Shown here: positions 44,048 to 52,415 of the stretch, piece after piece
How the letters are laid out: each line of letters opens with the position of its first letter
Position numbering within the stretch: the stretch's first letter is position 1
From: DASXVU01 sp963732855
GTDB lineage: Archaea > Thermoplasmatota > Thermoplasmata > Methanomassiliicoccales > UBA472
Reading direction: 5' to 3'
DNA length: 64,000 nt
Assembly: GCA_963732855.1 (NCBI GenBank)
Contig: CAVTBB010000003.1
Coordinates: 558,001-622,000 of the forward strand
The notes under the pieces: model-generated
Seen by the model: only the letters and a program-made list of their open reading frames with translations
The model's database searches: none
Told to the model about the DNA's origin: nothing
Made by a program: the position numbers and the translations under genes

Positions 44048-45406
44048 CTAAACTGTCTTCTTGCCTTTGGCCCGCTGTTCGCCAATTATCTTGTCCAACA
44101 TAGCGATGAACTCGTCTTCTTTTCCTACCGCTATCTTCCCGCCGCTGGCGACGTTATGTCCGCCACCCACCCCGCCGACCGCCCCTGCCGCAGTCCTCAG
44201 GGCATAGGAGAGATCGACCCCACCATCGATCATCCTCTTGTTCGCTCGCGAGGATATCTTCACATCGCTGTTCTTTTGCGAAAGCGCGATGGTCGGCTTA
44301 TTCCGATCACCTACCCATTGCATCACGATTCCGCACAGATCGCTCGAAACATCCGGGACTGGCGAAAAGAAGTATTGTAGATAATCCATCTGTTTCAGTC
44401 CTTTGAATTGGACTGCCAGGATTGCTTCGAGAACCGTCTTCCGATAGTCCTGTCTAAGTTTCTCGGCCTTCTCGACGGACTTGGTGTCGCCGAGGGCCAG
44501 GGAGGCGCCCATTCCGGTCAGGTCGGACCGTCCGCAGGCGTTCATGAGACCTGACAGTTGATGACCGTAGATCTTTCGTTCGGAAAAATAGTACTTCTCG
44601 GATGAGGCTTCCTCCAGGTTATCCAGCGTTGCACCCTGTGCTAGCAGCCTGAGGGTGATCAGAGAGGAGAGCTTCATTTCCTGAGCCTCGTCCAATGATT
44701 CTAGGGACATGCTGTCCAGTATGCCTGCTTCGGTGAGGAGCCGGCTGACTCCATCCGGGTCCCCACTGACTCCACTGATGAACGGATCGGTGCTGTTGAG
44801 CAAGGACTCCTTGAGCGCCCCGCTCGGTATCAGGGAGCCCTTCCTGACATCCAGGATCCCTCTTTCCAGACCGTGCTGTCCCAGGTACTTGTTCAGTCCC
44901 AGTAAGCCTCGTATGGTCTGCCGGTCGCCTACGATCCCGCCGAAGGCGATCGGGAGCAGGTCCCAGTTCTTGTCCGATACCATTACCGAGAGCATCATGG
45001 CGACCGATGCCGCGCAGGCGCTGGTGGCCCCGTCTATCCCAAAGAGATGGGGATTGACGTGCACGACCTTCGTGGAATCCCTCTCCGGTTTATGGTGGTC
45101 GAGAACGATGACCTTAAGCGGTAGCGTGTCCAGCACGTCCAGCGATGAGCTTCCCATGTCAGAGATGATCAGGAGGTCGCATCCCTGCAACGTATTGCGC
45201 ACCACCGCTTCATCGAATCCCTTCAGCATGGTGCAGTGGAAACGTTTGCTCTTCCTTAGGAGCGTGGCACACACGATGGCCGCGGACGAAATGCCATCGG
45301 CATCGTTATGAGAAATGACCCGAACCTCGGAGGCCTTTTCAACCTCCGCGGCTGCGGATTTAAAACGAACTAAGAGGTTTGATGGGATTTGGACGATTTC
45401 GTCCAT
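44048..45406 (-). CDS. DHH-family RecJ-like phosphoesterase
   Basis: 452 residues related to archaeal RecJ/GAN nucleases. The DHH domain has HNDADGISS (residues about 33-41), an Asp in IISDMGSSS and DHHKPE near 100. The DHHA1 RNA/DNA-binding domain at the C-terminus has GGVGGGHNVASGGKI. In archaea such proteins associate with the replisome (GINS/CMG) or act as single-strand exonucleases; which one cannot be told here. Convergent with kae1 (5 bp apart), it lies immediately downstream of rps15, an arrangement common in euryarchaea. Confidence 0.88.
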   Translation of the reverse strand: MDEIVQIPSNLLVRFKSAAAEVEKASEVRVISHNDADGISSAAIVCATLLRKSKRFHCTMLKGFDEAVVRNTLQGCDLLIISDMGSSSLDVLDTLPLKVIVLDHHKPERDSTKVVHVNPHLFGIDGATSACAASVAMMLSVMVSDKNWDLLPIAFGGIVGDRQTIRGLLGLNKYLGQHGLERGILDVRKGSLIPSGALKESLLNSTDPFISGVSGDPDGVSRLLTEAGILDSMSLESLDEAQEMKLSSLITLRLLAQGATLDNLEEASSEKYYFSERKIYGHQLSGLMNACGRSDLTGMGASLALGDTKSVEKAEKLRQDYRKTVLEAILAVQFKGLKQMDYLQYFFSPVPDVSSDLCGIVMQWVGDRNKPTIALSQKNSDVKISSRANKRMIDGGVDLSYALRTAAGAVGGVGGGHNVASGGKIAVGKEDEFIAMLDKIIGEQRAKGKKTV

Positions 45407-45413
45407 TCCGCAA

Positions 45414-45872
45414 TCACTCGATTAAGAGCTCAGCGTTCTTCAGACTGTATAGCCAGTCCTGGGGCAGCAGGTCGTTGCGCTTGTAGTATTTCACAAGCCG
45501 CCGGATCTTGGCCTCGATAAGGTGTAGACCCCTCTCGTTGCTGAGGTCCTTCTTGTTGTTGTTCTGCAAGTGGACGTTCAGGTTGATGGCCTTCCTCATC
45601 AGCGCCACCATGTCGTCTGGCAACTTTGGCGCAACGTTGTTCTCTTTCAGGATCTGTAGGACTGTCTTACCGGTCGCCAGCTTGACGTCTGGTACGGCAT
45701 ACTGGTCCCTCAGGACCATGCCGATCTTCGCGGTCGGCATTCCTTCCTTGCCGAACTTCACGACCATTTGGTAAATCTCGTCCTTCGGAACCGGTACCCA
45801 TTCAGGGTTCTCGGTGACCATGGGTCTAGCCGATCCGGCTTTGCCTCTTCTTCTGGCATGCATTCTTGCCAT
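45414..45872 (-). CDS. rps15: 30S ribosomal protein S15 (archaeal/eukaryotic S13-like type)
   Basis: Binds 16S rRNA in the central domain of the small subunit. 152 residues from ATG 45872 (MARMHARRRGKAGS), which is the conserved archaeal N-terminus; two earlier ATGs add MMI. The C-terminal half with LNVHLQNNNKKDLSNERGLH and IEAKIRRLVKYYKR is the universal S15 core. The N-terminal extension of about 65 residues is archaeal. The RecJ-like gene follows after seven bases. Confidence 0.95.
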   Translation of the reverse strand: MARMHARRRGKAGSARPMVTENPEWVPVPKDEIYQMVVKFGKEGMPTAKIGMVLRDQYAVPDVKLATGKTVLQILKENNVAPKLPDDMVALMRKAINLNVHLQNNNKKDLSNERGLHLIEAKIRRLVKYYKRNDLLPQDWLYSLKNAELLIE

Positions 45873-45964
45873 AATCATCATCCTTGTTATGTGTATTCTA
45901 AAGAGTTAGTTTCGAGATTGCTCTCGAGGCGGCGAAGCGGGTTAGCCAATTCGCACACTACTAT

Positions 45965-46363
45965 TTAATCCTTGATTTGGGCCGAGGAACTCCTCTTGGA
46001 CCCCGTCCGGGGTGCGGGGCGGTGCTTGGAGATGGCATCCCTGGCCCACAGGAGCTGCGTCTCGTACTCGACCGCGGGAAATGCCAGTTGTTCGGGGAGT
46101 TCCTTGAACAGGCGCCATCGCATCTCACCCTTGCCCTCGTCGATGATGACCTCTCCAGCGAAGACCATCCCCCCTTCGTAATCCATGCACTCCACTGGCA
46201 GGAACAAGACCCCCGCCTCTTCCCGATACTCCCGGACAGCGGCGTCCCTCGGTGCCTCAGCCTCCTCGACCTTACCGCCGGGCATCTCCCAGCCGCCCCG
46301 CTTGGGGTTTTCGACCATAAGGAAACGGTCGCCCTTGAATCCGATCGCATAAACCCACTTCAT
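45965..46363 (-). CDS. Nudix hydrolase
   Basis: 132 residues. The Nudix box runs from GGKVEEAEA through REYREEAGV (residues about 29-52) and has every catalytic Glu and the Arg. Members hydrolyse nucleoside diphosphates linked to another moiety, such as 8-oxo-dGTP, ADP-ribose or capped RNA; the substrate is not predictable. The strand ENPKRGGWEMPGG is typical of MutT-like sanitation enzymes. It overlaps the fibrillarin stop by four bases (ATGA), so the two genes are coupled. Confidence 0.9.
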   Translation of the reverse strand: MKWVYAIGFKGDRFLMVENPKRGGWEMPGGKVEEAEAPRDAAVREYREEAGVLFLPVECMDYEGGMVFAGEVIIDEGKGEMRWRLFKELPEQLAFPAVEYETQLLWARDAISKHRPAPRTGSKRSSSAQIKD

Positions 46364-47037
46364 TTCGATTCGACCGTTATCATCGCATGGTCCTTCTCAT
46401 ATCGGTCGATGTCGACCATATCGACCACTTTATAACCTTCCCTGACCAGGGCAGCCTTCACTTCCCGGAAGATTTCCCGTGGGTCCTTGGTGACGTCCTC
46501 ACTTCGGGCCTTTATCACAAGCATTCCCTGCTTGACGTTGAATGCCCTCATGTTCTTGATGAAAATGCCTACCTGGTTCTTCTGGGCGATATCCTGGTAA
46601 ACGAGGGTAGGGGACTCCACCACGAAAACGTACTCATCCGGCTTGGTAGCATCGGCCAGGATGGGGATCATGTTCTTCCTCGTCTCGCATACGTTCACCA
46701 GGTCACGGAAAGAGCGCGGCGAAATCTCGATGCAGAAGACCGCCCCTCGGGACACGATGTCCGCCACATGGGACGACGTCGTTCCAGACGCCGCACCCAG
46801 GTAGAGCACTTTCGAATCCTCCCTGAACGGGTGGAATGAACCGCCGCACTTGATATAAGCGGCCAGTTTGCTGCGGGTGGGGACCCATTCACGATACTCC
46901 GTCCCCTGGTGGTTGAACAGCCTCTCCCCGTACACCCGGTTCCCCGGGACAGCGTTCCTGGTCAGGAGCAGGTTCCCATCGGAGAACACTCCATTAAACC
47001 TGGTCTCCTTGATCGGCAACGCGGATTCGCTCATCAT
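46360..47037 (-). CDS. flpA: Fibrillarin, rRNA/tRNA 2'-O-methyltransferase
   Basis: SAM-dependent methyltransferase of the box C/D sRNP, guided by sRNA with Nop5 and L7Ae. About 225 residues from ATG 47037 or 47034; an in-frame extension to 47238 is rejected because a TATA box sits in it. Conserved motifs are VYGERLF, EYREWVPTRSKLAAYI, VLYLGAASGTTSSHVADIV (SAM site), VFCIEISPRSFRDL and ILADATKP. It is coupled to the Nudix gene and 9 kb from nop5. Confidence 0.95.
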   Translation of the reverse strand: MMSESALPIKETRFNGVFSDGNLLLTRNAVPGNRVYGERLFNHQGTEYREWVPTRSKLAAYIKCGGSFHPFREDSKVLYLGAASGTTSSHVADIVSRGAVFCIEISPRSFRDLVNVCETRKNMIPILADATKPDEYVFVVESPTLVYQDIAQKNQVGIFIKNMRAFNVKQGMLVIKARSEDVTKDPREIFREVKAALVREGYKVVDMVDIDRYEKDHAMITVESK

Positions 47038-47056
47038 CCGATGGATGGTCGCCAAC

Positions 47057-47064
47057 CTTTTAAC
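47057..47064 (-). promoter_or_regulatory. TATA box for flpA
   Basis: GTTAAAAG on the minus strand is centred 27 bp before ATG 47034-47037, so the fibrillarin mRNA is probably leaderless. Confidence 0.5.
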
Positions 47065-47171
47065 TTTTGTTAAGGGGAATCTCCATTTCAAAAGCATGCT
47101 ACGAGTGACACCTTGATGTGCATATGTGCTACGTGTACAACCACGAGATATGTATTGAACAAGAGAGCTGA

Positions 47172-47179
47172 CTAAATAA
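47172..47179 (+). promoter_or_regulatory. TATA box for a small membrane protein gene
   Basis: CTAAATAA is centred about 29 bp before ATG 47205, supporting that ATG as a near-leaderless start. Confidence 0.4.
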
Positions 47180-47204
47180 GTTGACAGCGAGGGGACCTTT
47201 AGAG

Positions 47205-47505
47205 ATGCTTGCTTACCAGTTTCGTCTCTACCTAACAAAGAGGAGGAGAGAAAGCTCTTTTGGGAGCAAGCCAGAAGGTGGGATAGTCATCGCCATAGCG
47301 GCGAGCCTGTCGTTGATGGTCTATCGTCTGTTCCGTTCCTATCTGCATGTCAAGGCCAGCGCCAAGAGAGCATCCAAGTTTTTTCTACCGTTCATTACTG
47401 GCCAACGGCCTCCCGAAACGGGAGGCGAAGGCTTTGCGGGACGAGTACGGCGCCGGCATGAGCCTCACCTCGCTCATCCGGGAGTTCGCCTTCAGGTCCC
47501 GCTGA
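47205..47505 (+). CDS. Small membrane protein with C-terminal charged domain, frameshifted at a T6 run
   Basis: Two frames join at TTTTTT (47379-47384). The first, from ATG 47205, reads MLAYQFRLYLTKRRRESS, a membrane segment (GIVIAIAASLSLMVYRLF) and basic residues up to ASKF. With one T removed it continues FYRSLLANGLPKREAKALRDE and MSLTSLIREFAFRSR to a stop at 47505, about 99 residues. The tail pattern GLP..A..L..EY..G.SL is known from small archaeal membrane proteins of unknown function. A TATA box is in the right place. Without the correction neither frame looks like a protein. Confidence 0.5.
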
Positions 47506-47539
47506 TCTTTTCCGATCGAAAAGTGATGTTTGTTGGGGT

Positions 47540-48445
47540 TTATTTCCGGAGCAGGTACTCTAGCACTCCATAGCCCACGTCGTCGTCCAACTTGAACTTC
47601 GCCAGGTTCTCGAAGATGACCGGTGTCCGCTTCTCGTCCTCGTTCATGGTGAGCATGACCTTGCGCTTCACGACGGCCTTGACGCCATAGACGTCTCCGT
47701 CCTTGTCGTACATCGCCAGGTACAGTTCGCTCGGGGTGCCTTCGGCATCGAACTCGTGCGCCATGTCCACTTTAACGATCGGTAGCGTTACCCCGTCCTG
47801 GTGGATGTATCCGGCGTCGATCTCTCCCTTGTCCGTGTAGAGCTTGGTGATGTTAAACGCATAGCCCTCGTTGAACTGACATGTGATCCATACCCATCTG
47901 CCGGCTCCGGACCAGTCGCGTACTCCCCATGAGTGGTCCCTCTCGCCGAGGGCATCGACTGGGTATTCGCGGTCCCCGATCTTGATCGTTCCTTTGACCT
48001 TGCCGAACTGCTCGAAGTGCTCCGAGGCGACGTTCTGGGAAAGAATCTCCTTCTCTCCACTGACGCAGTTGCGGTAATCGAACATGTTGTTTAGGGCGTC
48101 GAACTCCAGATCGAACTTGACGTCGACCTTGGTCACTTCGTCCTTCAGTTGCCGGGGCAGTTCCCCCTCGAACTTGATCGCCCACTTCTTTTCCGATTCA
48201 ATCTTCTCTAGCCTCAGGCCGCCTGCCGCTAGATCGCTGTCAGCCATCTCGGATTTGCTCTTGGTCCCGATGGTTGAGCCATCCGGCATGAGGAAGAAAC
48301 AGAACGCGGTCTTCTCCTTCTTGTTCGGCACCAATCCAATCCTCATGAAGCCGAGAATGTCGTTGCCTCTATCGTAGAGATTGAAGTAGAAGCTCTCGTT
48401 CCAGTCCTTGTTCTCACCAAATTCGTGTATGACGTCTGAGTCCAA
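47540..48445 (-). CDS. DUF7064-like protein with GERDHxWG motif
   Basis: 301 residues, strand-rich, with no signal peptide. The motif GERDHSWGVRDW near residue 170, followed by WVWITCQFNEGYAFN, is the signature of the AttH/CrtC-like (DUF7064/7065) two-lipocalin fold, whose members include carotenoid hydratases and proteins acting on hydrophobic substrates. The start is TTG 48445, six bases after the stop of the dikinase gene, so both are in one operon. The conserved pairing hints that this protein acts on the same small molecule as the dikinase. Specific function unknown. Confidence 0.65.
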   Translation of the reverse strand: MDSDVIHEFGENKDWNESFYFNLYDRGNDILGFMRIGLVPNKKEKTAFCFFLMPDGSTIGTKSKSEMADSDLAAGGLRLEKIESEKKWAIKFEGELPRQLKDEVTKVDVKFDLEFDALNNMFDYRNCVSGEKEILSQNVASEHFEQFGKVKGTIKIGDREYPVDALGERDHSWGVRDWSGAGRWVWITCQFNEGYAFNITKLYTDKGEIDAGYIHQDGVTLPIVKVDMAHEFDAEGTPSELYLAMYDKDGDVYGVKAVVKRKVMLTMNEDEKRTPVIFENLAKFKLDDDVGYGVLEYLLRK

Positions 48446-48450
48446 ATAAA

Positions 48451-51075
48451 TCAGCCTTCCGATATGTATATTAGGCCTTCGTTCCCGTTTAGGGTTATTC
48501 TCTGCCCTGATTTGAATATTTTCGTTGCGCCCTTGACGGCGGTCACTGTGGGAATGCCGTATTCTCGAGACACGACGGCTCCATGAGATAAGATTCCTCC
48601 GGTCTCGGTTATCAATCCGCCAATCTTGGAGAACACTGCCGTCCAGCCCGGGTCGGTGTTCGATGCTACGAGTATCTCTCCTGATCCTACGAACTTGAGC
48701 TCGTCAATCGATCGCACTACCCTGACAACACCGGTGACCATTCCCGGGCTGGCCGCCGTCCCGGTCACCCTGGTAGTGCTTCCACTGATCTCCACCGTGT
48801 CGTCGAACTCGATCCGCCCCTGCAGGAACTTCGGAGGAAGCTCATCGCCATATCGTTCGAAATCGGCGATGCGTGAGCGGACGGTCGTCCTAACATCCCC
48901 GCCCCGACCTTCTGCCATGTCGAACATCTCCTCCTTGGTGAGGAAGAAGATGTCGTTCTGACGGTCTAGTGCGCCCCGTTCCGCCAGCCGCCGGCCGTAC
49001 TCCAGGAAGAGTCTCCTGGCCCGGAACAACTGTTCGTCCAGGTAGAAACGCTGATTCTCCCTGAACATCATATACGTTTGCGCGAACTTCGTCACGATCT
49101 TGAACGCCGGCTTCTTGAAGGTGCCGTACTTGACCTCGGAGAGCCGGTCCATGATCTCCCTCTGAGCTTTGTGCCTCTCCGCCACCTTCCTGGTCTCCAT
49201 GGCCTCCAGGTCGACCTCTGGCGAGGTGGCCAGGGAACGGACGATATCCAGCACCAAGGCCGGGTTCTCTGACCATCTGGCATAGTAGATCTCCCGGGTG
49301 TGGGAGCGGTGGCCGTAGCTTTTCATGAACCGGTCGAATGCGTTCTTGAACTCGGCTGATGGCGTGTCATCGCCCAGTCCTTTCAGGAACGCTTCCGGCT
49401 GCAGGCTGGTGATGCGTTGTTCGAGGTCTGCGTTCTTCCGGACGAGCTGCGCCAGACGGTACAGCTCTATGTTCGTCTCGATGGTCCTGTTGCCTCTTAG
49501 GCCAGATACGATCCTCGAGTATAGCACCCCGTCGCCGTCCCCCACCCACTTGGTCAGCCAGGTCTTCAGGATGAGGTTGCTTCCAATGGAATGGGTGACC
49601 ATCCCGTAGCGGATCAAGCGGTAATGCTTCAGGCATGCCTCTTCGAGGTAATCGTACTCCCGGTGCAGGTCAAAATCGTTCAGCTTGGGCAAGTCCAGGG
49701 CGTCGTACCGGGCCATCTTCCTCATGTATGCCTTGGTCCAACGATGGTACGCCCGATCGGTGGTCAGGATGGTGCCATCCCGATCGAGCATAGCAATTCT
49801 AATCTCGGCCAGAACCCTCTCCACCATCTTGGTCGGGGCGTTTGCGATCCGGACCTGGTCCTGGACCGGGAAATAATTGAGCAGCTCTTTGGTCCGGGAG
49901 AACCTCGGATTGTATGAGAACGTCTGTTCCAGCACGAACGTGTTGAAGTAGATGTGGGCCTTGTGCAAGCGCAGCAAAGGCACATTCTCCAGGGAATGGT
50001 ATCCCATGATCCTCGCCCCCTCCCAGTTCACGTATTTGGTAAGGTAATCGCCCATGTAAGAATAGAAAAGAGGTGTGGTGGCATCGGCCCAGTATTCGTC
50101 ACCGTAAGCCCTGGTCCAGATTATCTCCTCGTTCTCCAGGGTGGTTATCGGACGGCACTGCAGGATCGCTAAACCATCCGCGTCCAATGCCCATTCGATG
50201 TCCTGCGGGGCCCCGAAATGCTTCTCCAACCTCATCCCGATCCGGGCCAACTCCTCCGCTCGTCGATCGTCCAGTGAGGGCCGCATCTGCTTGTCATGGT
50301 CGATGTCGGCGGGCATGCTGTCCCCCGAGGCGAGGAACACCCCCTTCATCTTCCGATTGATGCGCCTGTCGATCAACTGCAGCTTCTTCCGGTCGCACAC
50401 GAACCGGTCCGGCATGACTATGCCTGAGGCAATGGACTCACCCAGCCCCCAGCTGGCCTCGATCACGACCTGGTCCTTCTTACCGATCGGGTCGATCGTG
50501 AACATGATCCCGGAGGAGATGGCGTCGACCATCCGCTGTACCACCACGGCGATACCGGTAGCTGTCTGGTCCACTCCACGGTCATGACGGTAGGTCATGG
50601 CCCTAGCCGTCCAGTACGATGCCCAGCAGCGCCTGGAACTCTCGGCCACGCCCTGTGCCGATACATTTAGAAATGTGTCCTGTTGTCCAGCAAACGAAGC
50701 GTCCTCCTTGTCCTCGGCGATGGCTGACGACCTGACCGCAAAAAGGGTTCCTGGGGGGAATTTCGAGCAAGTGTTGGACAAAGAACTTTCCAGGTCAGCG
50801 CTCATGGGGTGCTTGAGCAAAAGCTCCCGTATTTTTTCCGATCCGAAGCTAACCGATTCACTATCGGTGAAGTCGGTCTTTTCCAGCAGATCCTTGATGC
50901 GGACGTCCAGACCGCCAGCTCTTAGGAACAGTTCGTAGGCTGATACCGGGAGAACGAAAGCTTCCGGTACCGGAAACCCTTCCCGTTTCATGCGGGCCAG
51001 GTTCAGCGCCTTTCCGCCTATCTGGGCGGCATCTTCGTCAATGATTTCACCCAAGAATGCAAGTGGTCCTTTCAT
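48451..51075 (-). CDS. PEP synthase-related dikinase resembling rifampin phosphotransferase
   Basis: About 874 residues from ATG 51075 (TTG 51093 possible). Residues 1-320 form the PPDK-type ATP-grasp domain (GGKALNLARM, FAVRSSAIAEDKEDASFAGQQDTFLN, DIEWALDADGLAILQCRPI). The C-terminal 90 residues are the swivelling His domain with TGGILSHGAVVSREYGIP, His at about 831. The PEP/pyruvate TIM barrel is absent; a long helical middle region (about 330-760, starting IIWTRAYGDEYWADATTPL) takes its place, as in rifampin phosphotransferases. The reaction would transfer a phosphate from ATP to an unknown acceptor. The partner is the DUF7064-like gene. Confidence 0.82.
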   Translation of the reverse strand: MKGPLAFLGEIIDEDAAQIGGKALNLARMKREGFPVPEAFVLPVSAYELFLRAGGLDVRIKDLLEKTDFTDSESVSFGSEKIRELLLKHPMSADLESSLSNTCSKFPPGTLFAVRSSAIAEDKEDASFAGQQDTFLNVSAQGVAESSRRCWASYWTARAMTYRHDRGVDQTATGIAVVVQRMVDAISSGIMFTIDPIGKKDQVVIEASWGLGESIASGIVMPDRFVCDRKKLQLIDRRINRKMKGVFLASGDSMPADIDHDKQMRPSLDDRRAEELARIGMRLEKHFGAPQDIEWALDADGLAILQCRPITTLENEEIIWTRAYGDEYWADATTPLFYSYMGDYLTKYVNWEGARIMGYHSLENVPLLRLHKAHIYFNTFVLEQTFSYNPRFSRTKELLNYFPVQDQVRIANAPTKMVERVLAEIRIAMLDRDGTILTTDRAYHRWTKAYMRKMARYDALDLPKLNDFDLHREYDYLEEACLKHYRLIRYGMVTHSIGSNLILKTWLTKWVGDGDGVLYSRIVSGLRGNRTIETNIELYRLAQLVRKNADLEQRITSLQPEAFLKGLGDDTPSAEFKNAFDRFMKSYGHRSHTREIYYARWSENPALVLDIVRSLATSPEVDLEAMETRKVAERHKAQREIMDRLSEVKYGTFKKPAFKIVTKFAQTYMMFRENQRFYLDEQLFRARRLFLEYGRRLAERGALDRQNDIFFLTKEEMFDMAEGRGGDVRTTVRSRIADFERYGDELPPKFLQGRIEFDDTVEISGSTTRVTGTAASPGMVTGVVRVVRSIDELKFVGSGEILVASNTDPGWTAVFSKIGGLITETGGILSHGAVVSREYGIPTVTAVKGATKIFKSGQRITLNGNEGLIYISEG

Positions 51076-51153
51076 GCCGCGTCCTCTGGTCAATTCCTAT
51101 TCAAATCGTTTCCTCATCCTAAATGATTTCCTTGTCTTAACGCATCCATCTCG

Positions 51154-51534
51154 TCATTTCTCTTCCTTTCTCTTGATAGCCGCCGAGTACGCCTCGAGCA
51201 GAAGCGCCTTCAATGCCTCAGACTCGGCATCTGCCCTTCCCGCGATGTTGACGACCGCATGCATGCGGCCATTCCCGGCCAGCAGACTGGCCGGGTCGGG
51301 CAGCTCGCGGCCTCGGTAAAAGCCTATCGTCCATCCGGTCCGGGAATGCCTGAGAACCACCACCGTTCCCTTATAGCCTTCCCCGACCATGTATGCCAGC
51401 AGTCCCGCTTTCTCGTCCACGACCTCTTCCGTGTCCGGTATGACGCCAATGATGACCGATCTGATGTGCAAGCCAAGTTTTGACGCTTTTCCCATGTGGG
51501 CTATCCATTCCTCCCCGGGAGACAAGTCGGCCAT
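51154..51534 (-). CDS. DUF1801-like small protein
   Basis: 126 residues, cytoplasmic. The C-terminal half (TGWTIGFYRGRELPDPASLLAGNGRMHAVVN... ALKALLLEAYSAA) resembles the DUF1801/YdhG domain, a small alpha-beta fold often annotated as an iron chaperone-like (frataxin-like) domain. No catalytic residues are evident. It lies between the dikinase and the phosphatase on the strand of the dikinase, and may precede it in a transcript (78 bp gap). Function unknown. Confidence 0.55.
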   Translation of the reverse strand: MADLSPGEEWIAHMGKASKLGLHIRSVIIGVIPDTEEVVDEKAGLLAYMVGEGYKGTVVVLRHSRTGWTIGFYRGRELPDPASLLAGNGRMHAVVNIAGRADAESEALKALLLEAYSAAIKRKEEK

Positions 51535-51641
51535 GCCCCGCTGATGGCGTTCGTCGTTGATATCCCTTGTTCTTCGGACAGAGCCCCATTTTCCTGTCGG
51601 TCATGAAATGTTATATCTCGCCAGGTACATTCGAGGAGCGT

Positions 51642-52415
51642 ATGAAAGAGCTGCTCGAGAACATCGCTGAAGAGGTCCGGGAGAAGGTGAACTCCTTGCC
51701 CAAGGATTTCGATCGGTCCAAGGAACTATGCATGGGTGCCGATGGCACGCCGACGCTCAGCATAGACAAAGTGGCCGAGGATGTCATTGTCGAGTATATC
51801 ACCGAGAACGAGATACCACTGAACATCCTGAGCGAGGAAGCGGGCTACATCGACAACCATGTCGAGAAGACGCTGGTCATCGACCCCATTGATGGCACCT
51901 ATAACTCGGTCATGGGCATACCCTTCTACAGTGTGTCTATGGCCATCGGCACTAAGAGCATGGCCGATGTAGAGGCCGGTCTGGTCCAAAACGTGGTCAC
52001 CGGCGAAAGGTTCTATGCCGAGACGGGCAAGGGGGCCTTCCAGAACGGATGCCGGTTGAAGGTCCGGAGATTCGTTCAAAAGCAATCGACCCTGTTCGTG
52101 TACATGGGCAGGCATTCCAAGATGGACTGCTATAACATGACCAAGAAGGCCAACCGCTCCCGATCCATGGGGTGCGCATCGCTGGAGATGTGCATGGTGG
52201 CCAAGGGCAGCGCGGACGGGTACTATTTTAACGCGGATCGCTATGATAAATCCATCAGGGTGATCGACATCGCCGCCAGCGCGCTGATACTACGGGAAGC
52301 TGGTGGGGATATCGTGGACCTGTCAGGGAACCGTTTGGATATGCCCTTCGACCTGCAGGTCAGGAGCAATTTCCTGGCCTATGGTGATGAAACACTGAAG
52401 GAGGTCTTGCTTTGA
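51642..52415 (+). CDS. Inositol monophosphatase/FBPase-family phosphatase, possible NADP phosphatase
   Basis: 257 residues from ATG 51642, chosen because GAGGAG lies four to nine bases upstream and MKELLENIAEEVRE begins the family helix. Metal-binding motifs are LSEEAGYI (Glu), DPIDGTYNS (Asp, Asp), and VIDIAASALILREAGG near the C-terminus. Members hydrolyse inositol-1-phosphate, fructose-1,6-bisphosphate or NADP. The stop overlaps the NAD kinase start. In Methanocaldococcus an NADP phosphatase and NAD kinase are fused (MJ0917), so here NADP is a plausible substrate. Confidence 0.85.
   Translation: MKELLENIAEEVREKVNSLPKDFDRSKELCMGADGTPTLSIDKVAEDVIVEYITENEIPLNILSEEAGYIDNHVEKTLVIDPIDGTYNSVMGIPFYSVSMAIGTKSMADVEAGLVQNVVTGERFYAETGKGAFQNGCRLKVRRFVQKQSTLFVYMGRHSKMDCYNMTKKANRSRSMGCASLEMCMVAKGSADGYYFNADRYDKSIRVIDIAASALILREAGGDIVDLSGNRLDMPFDLQVRSNFLAYGDETLKEVLL
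52398..52404 (+). promoter_or_regulatory. Ribosome binding site fixing the nadK TTG start
   Basis: AAGGAGG lies inside the end of the phosphatase gene, seven bases before TTG 52412. The alternative ATG at 52424 would be 19 bases away, too far, so TTG is the likelier start. Confidence 0.6.

Noticed and set aside
46360..47238. Fibrillarin extended by 67 residues
   Set aside because: The extension crosses the TATA box at 47057-47064 and has no conserved features.
48451..51075. Calling the dikinase a classical PEP synthase or a rifampin resistance gene
   Set aside because: The PEP/pyruvate barrel is missing, so PEP synthase is wrong; the rifampin function cannot be inferred from architecture in an archaeon.
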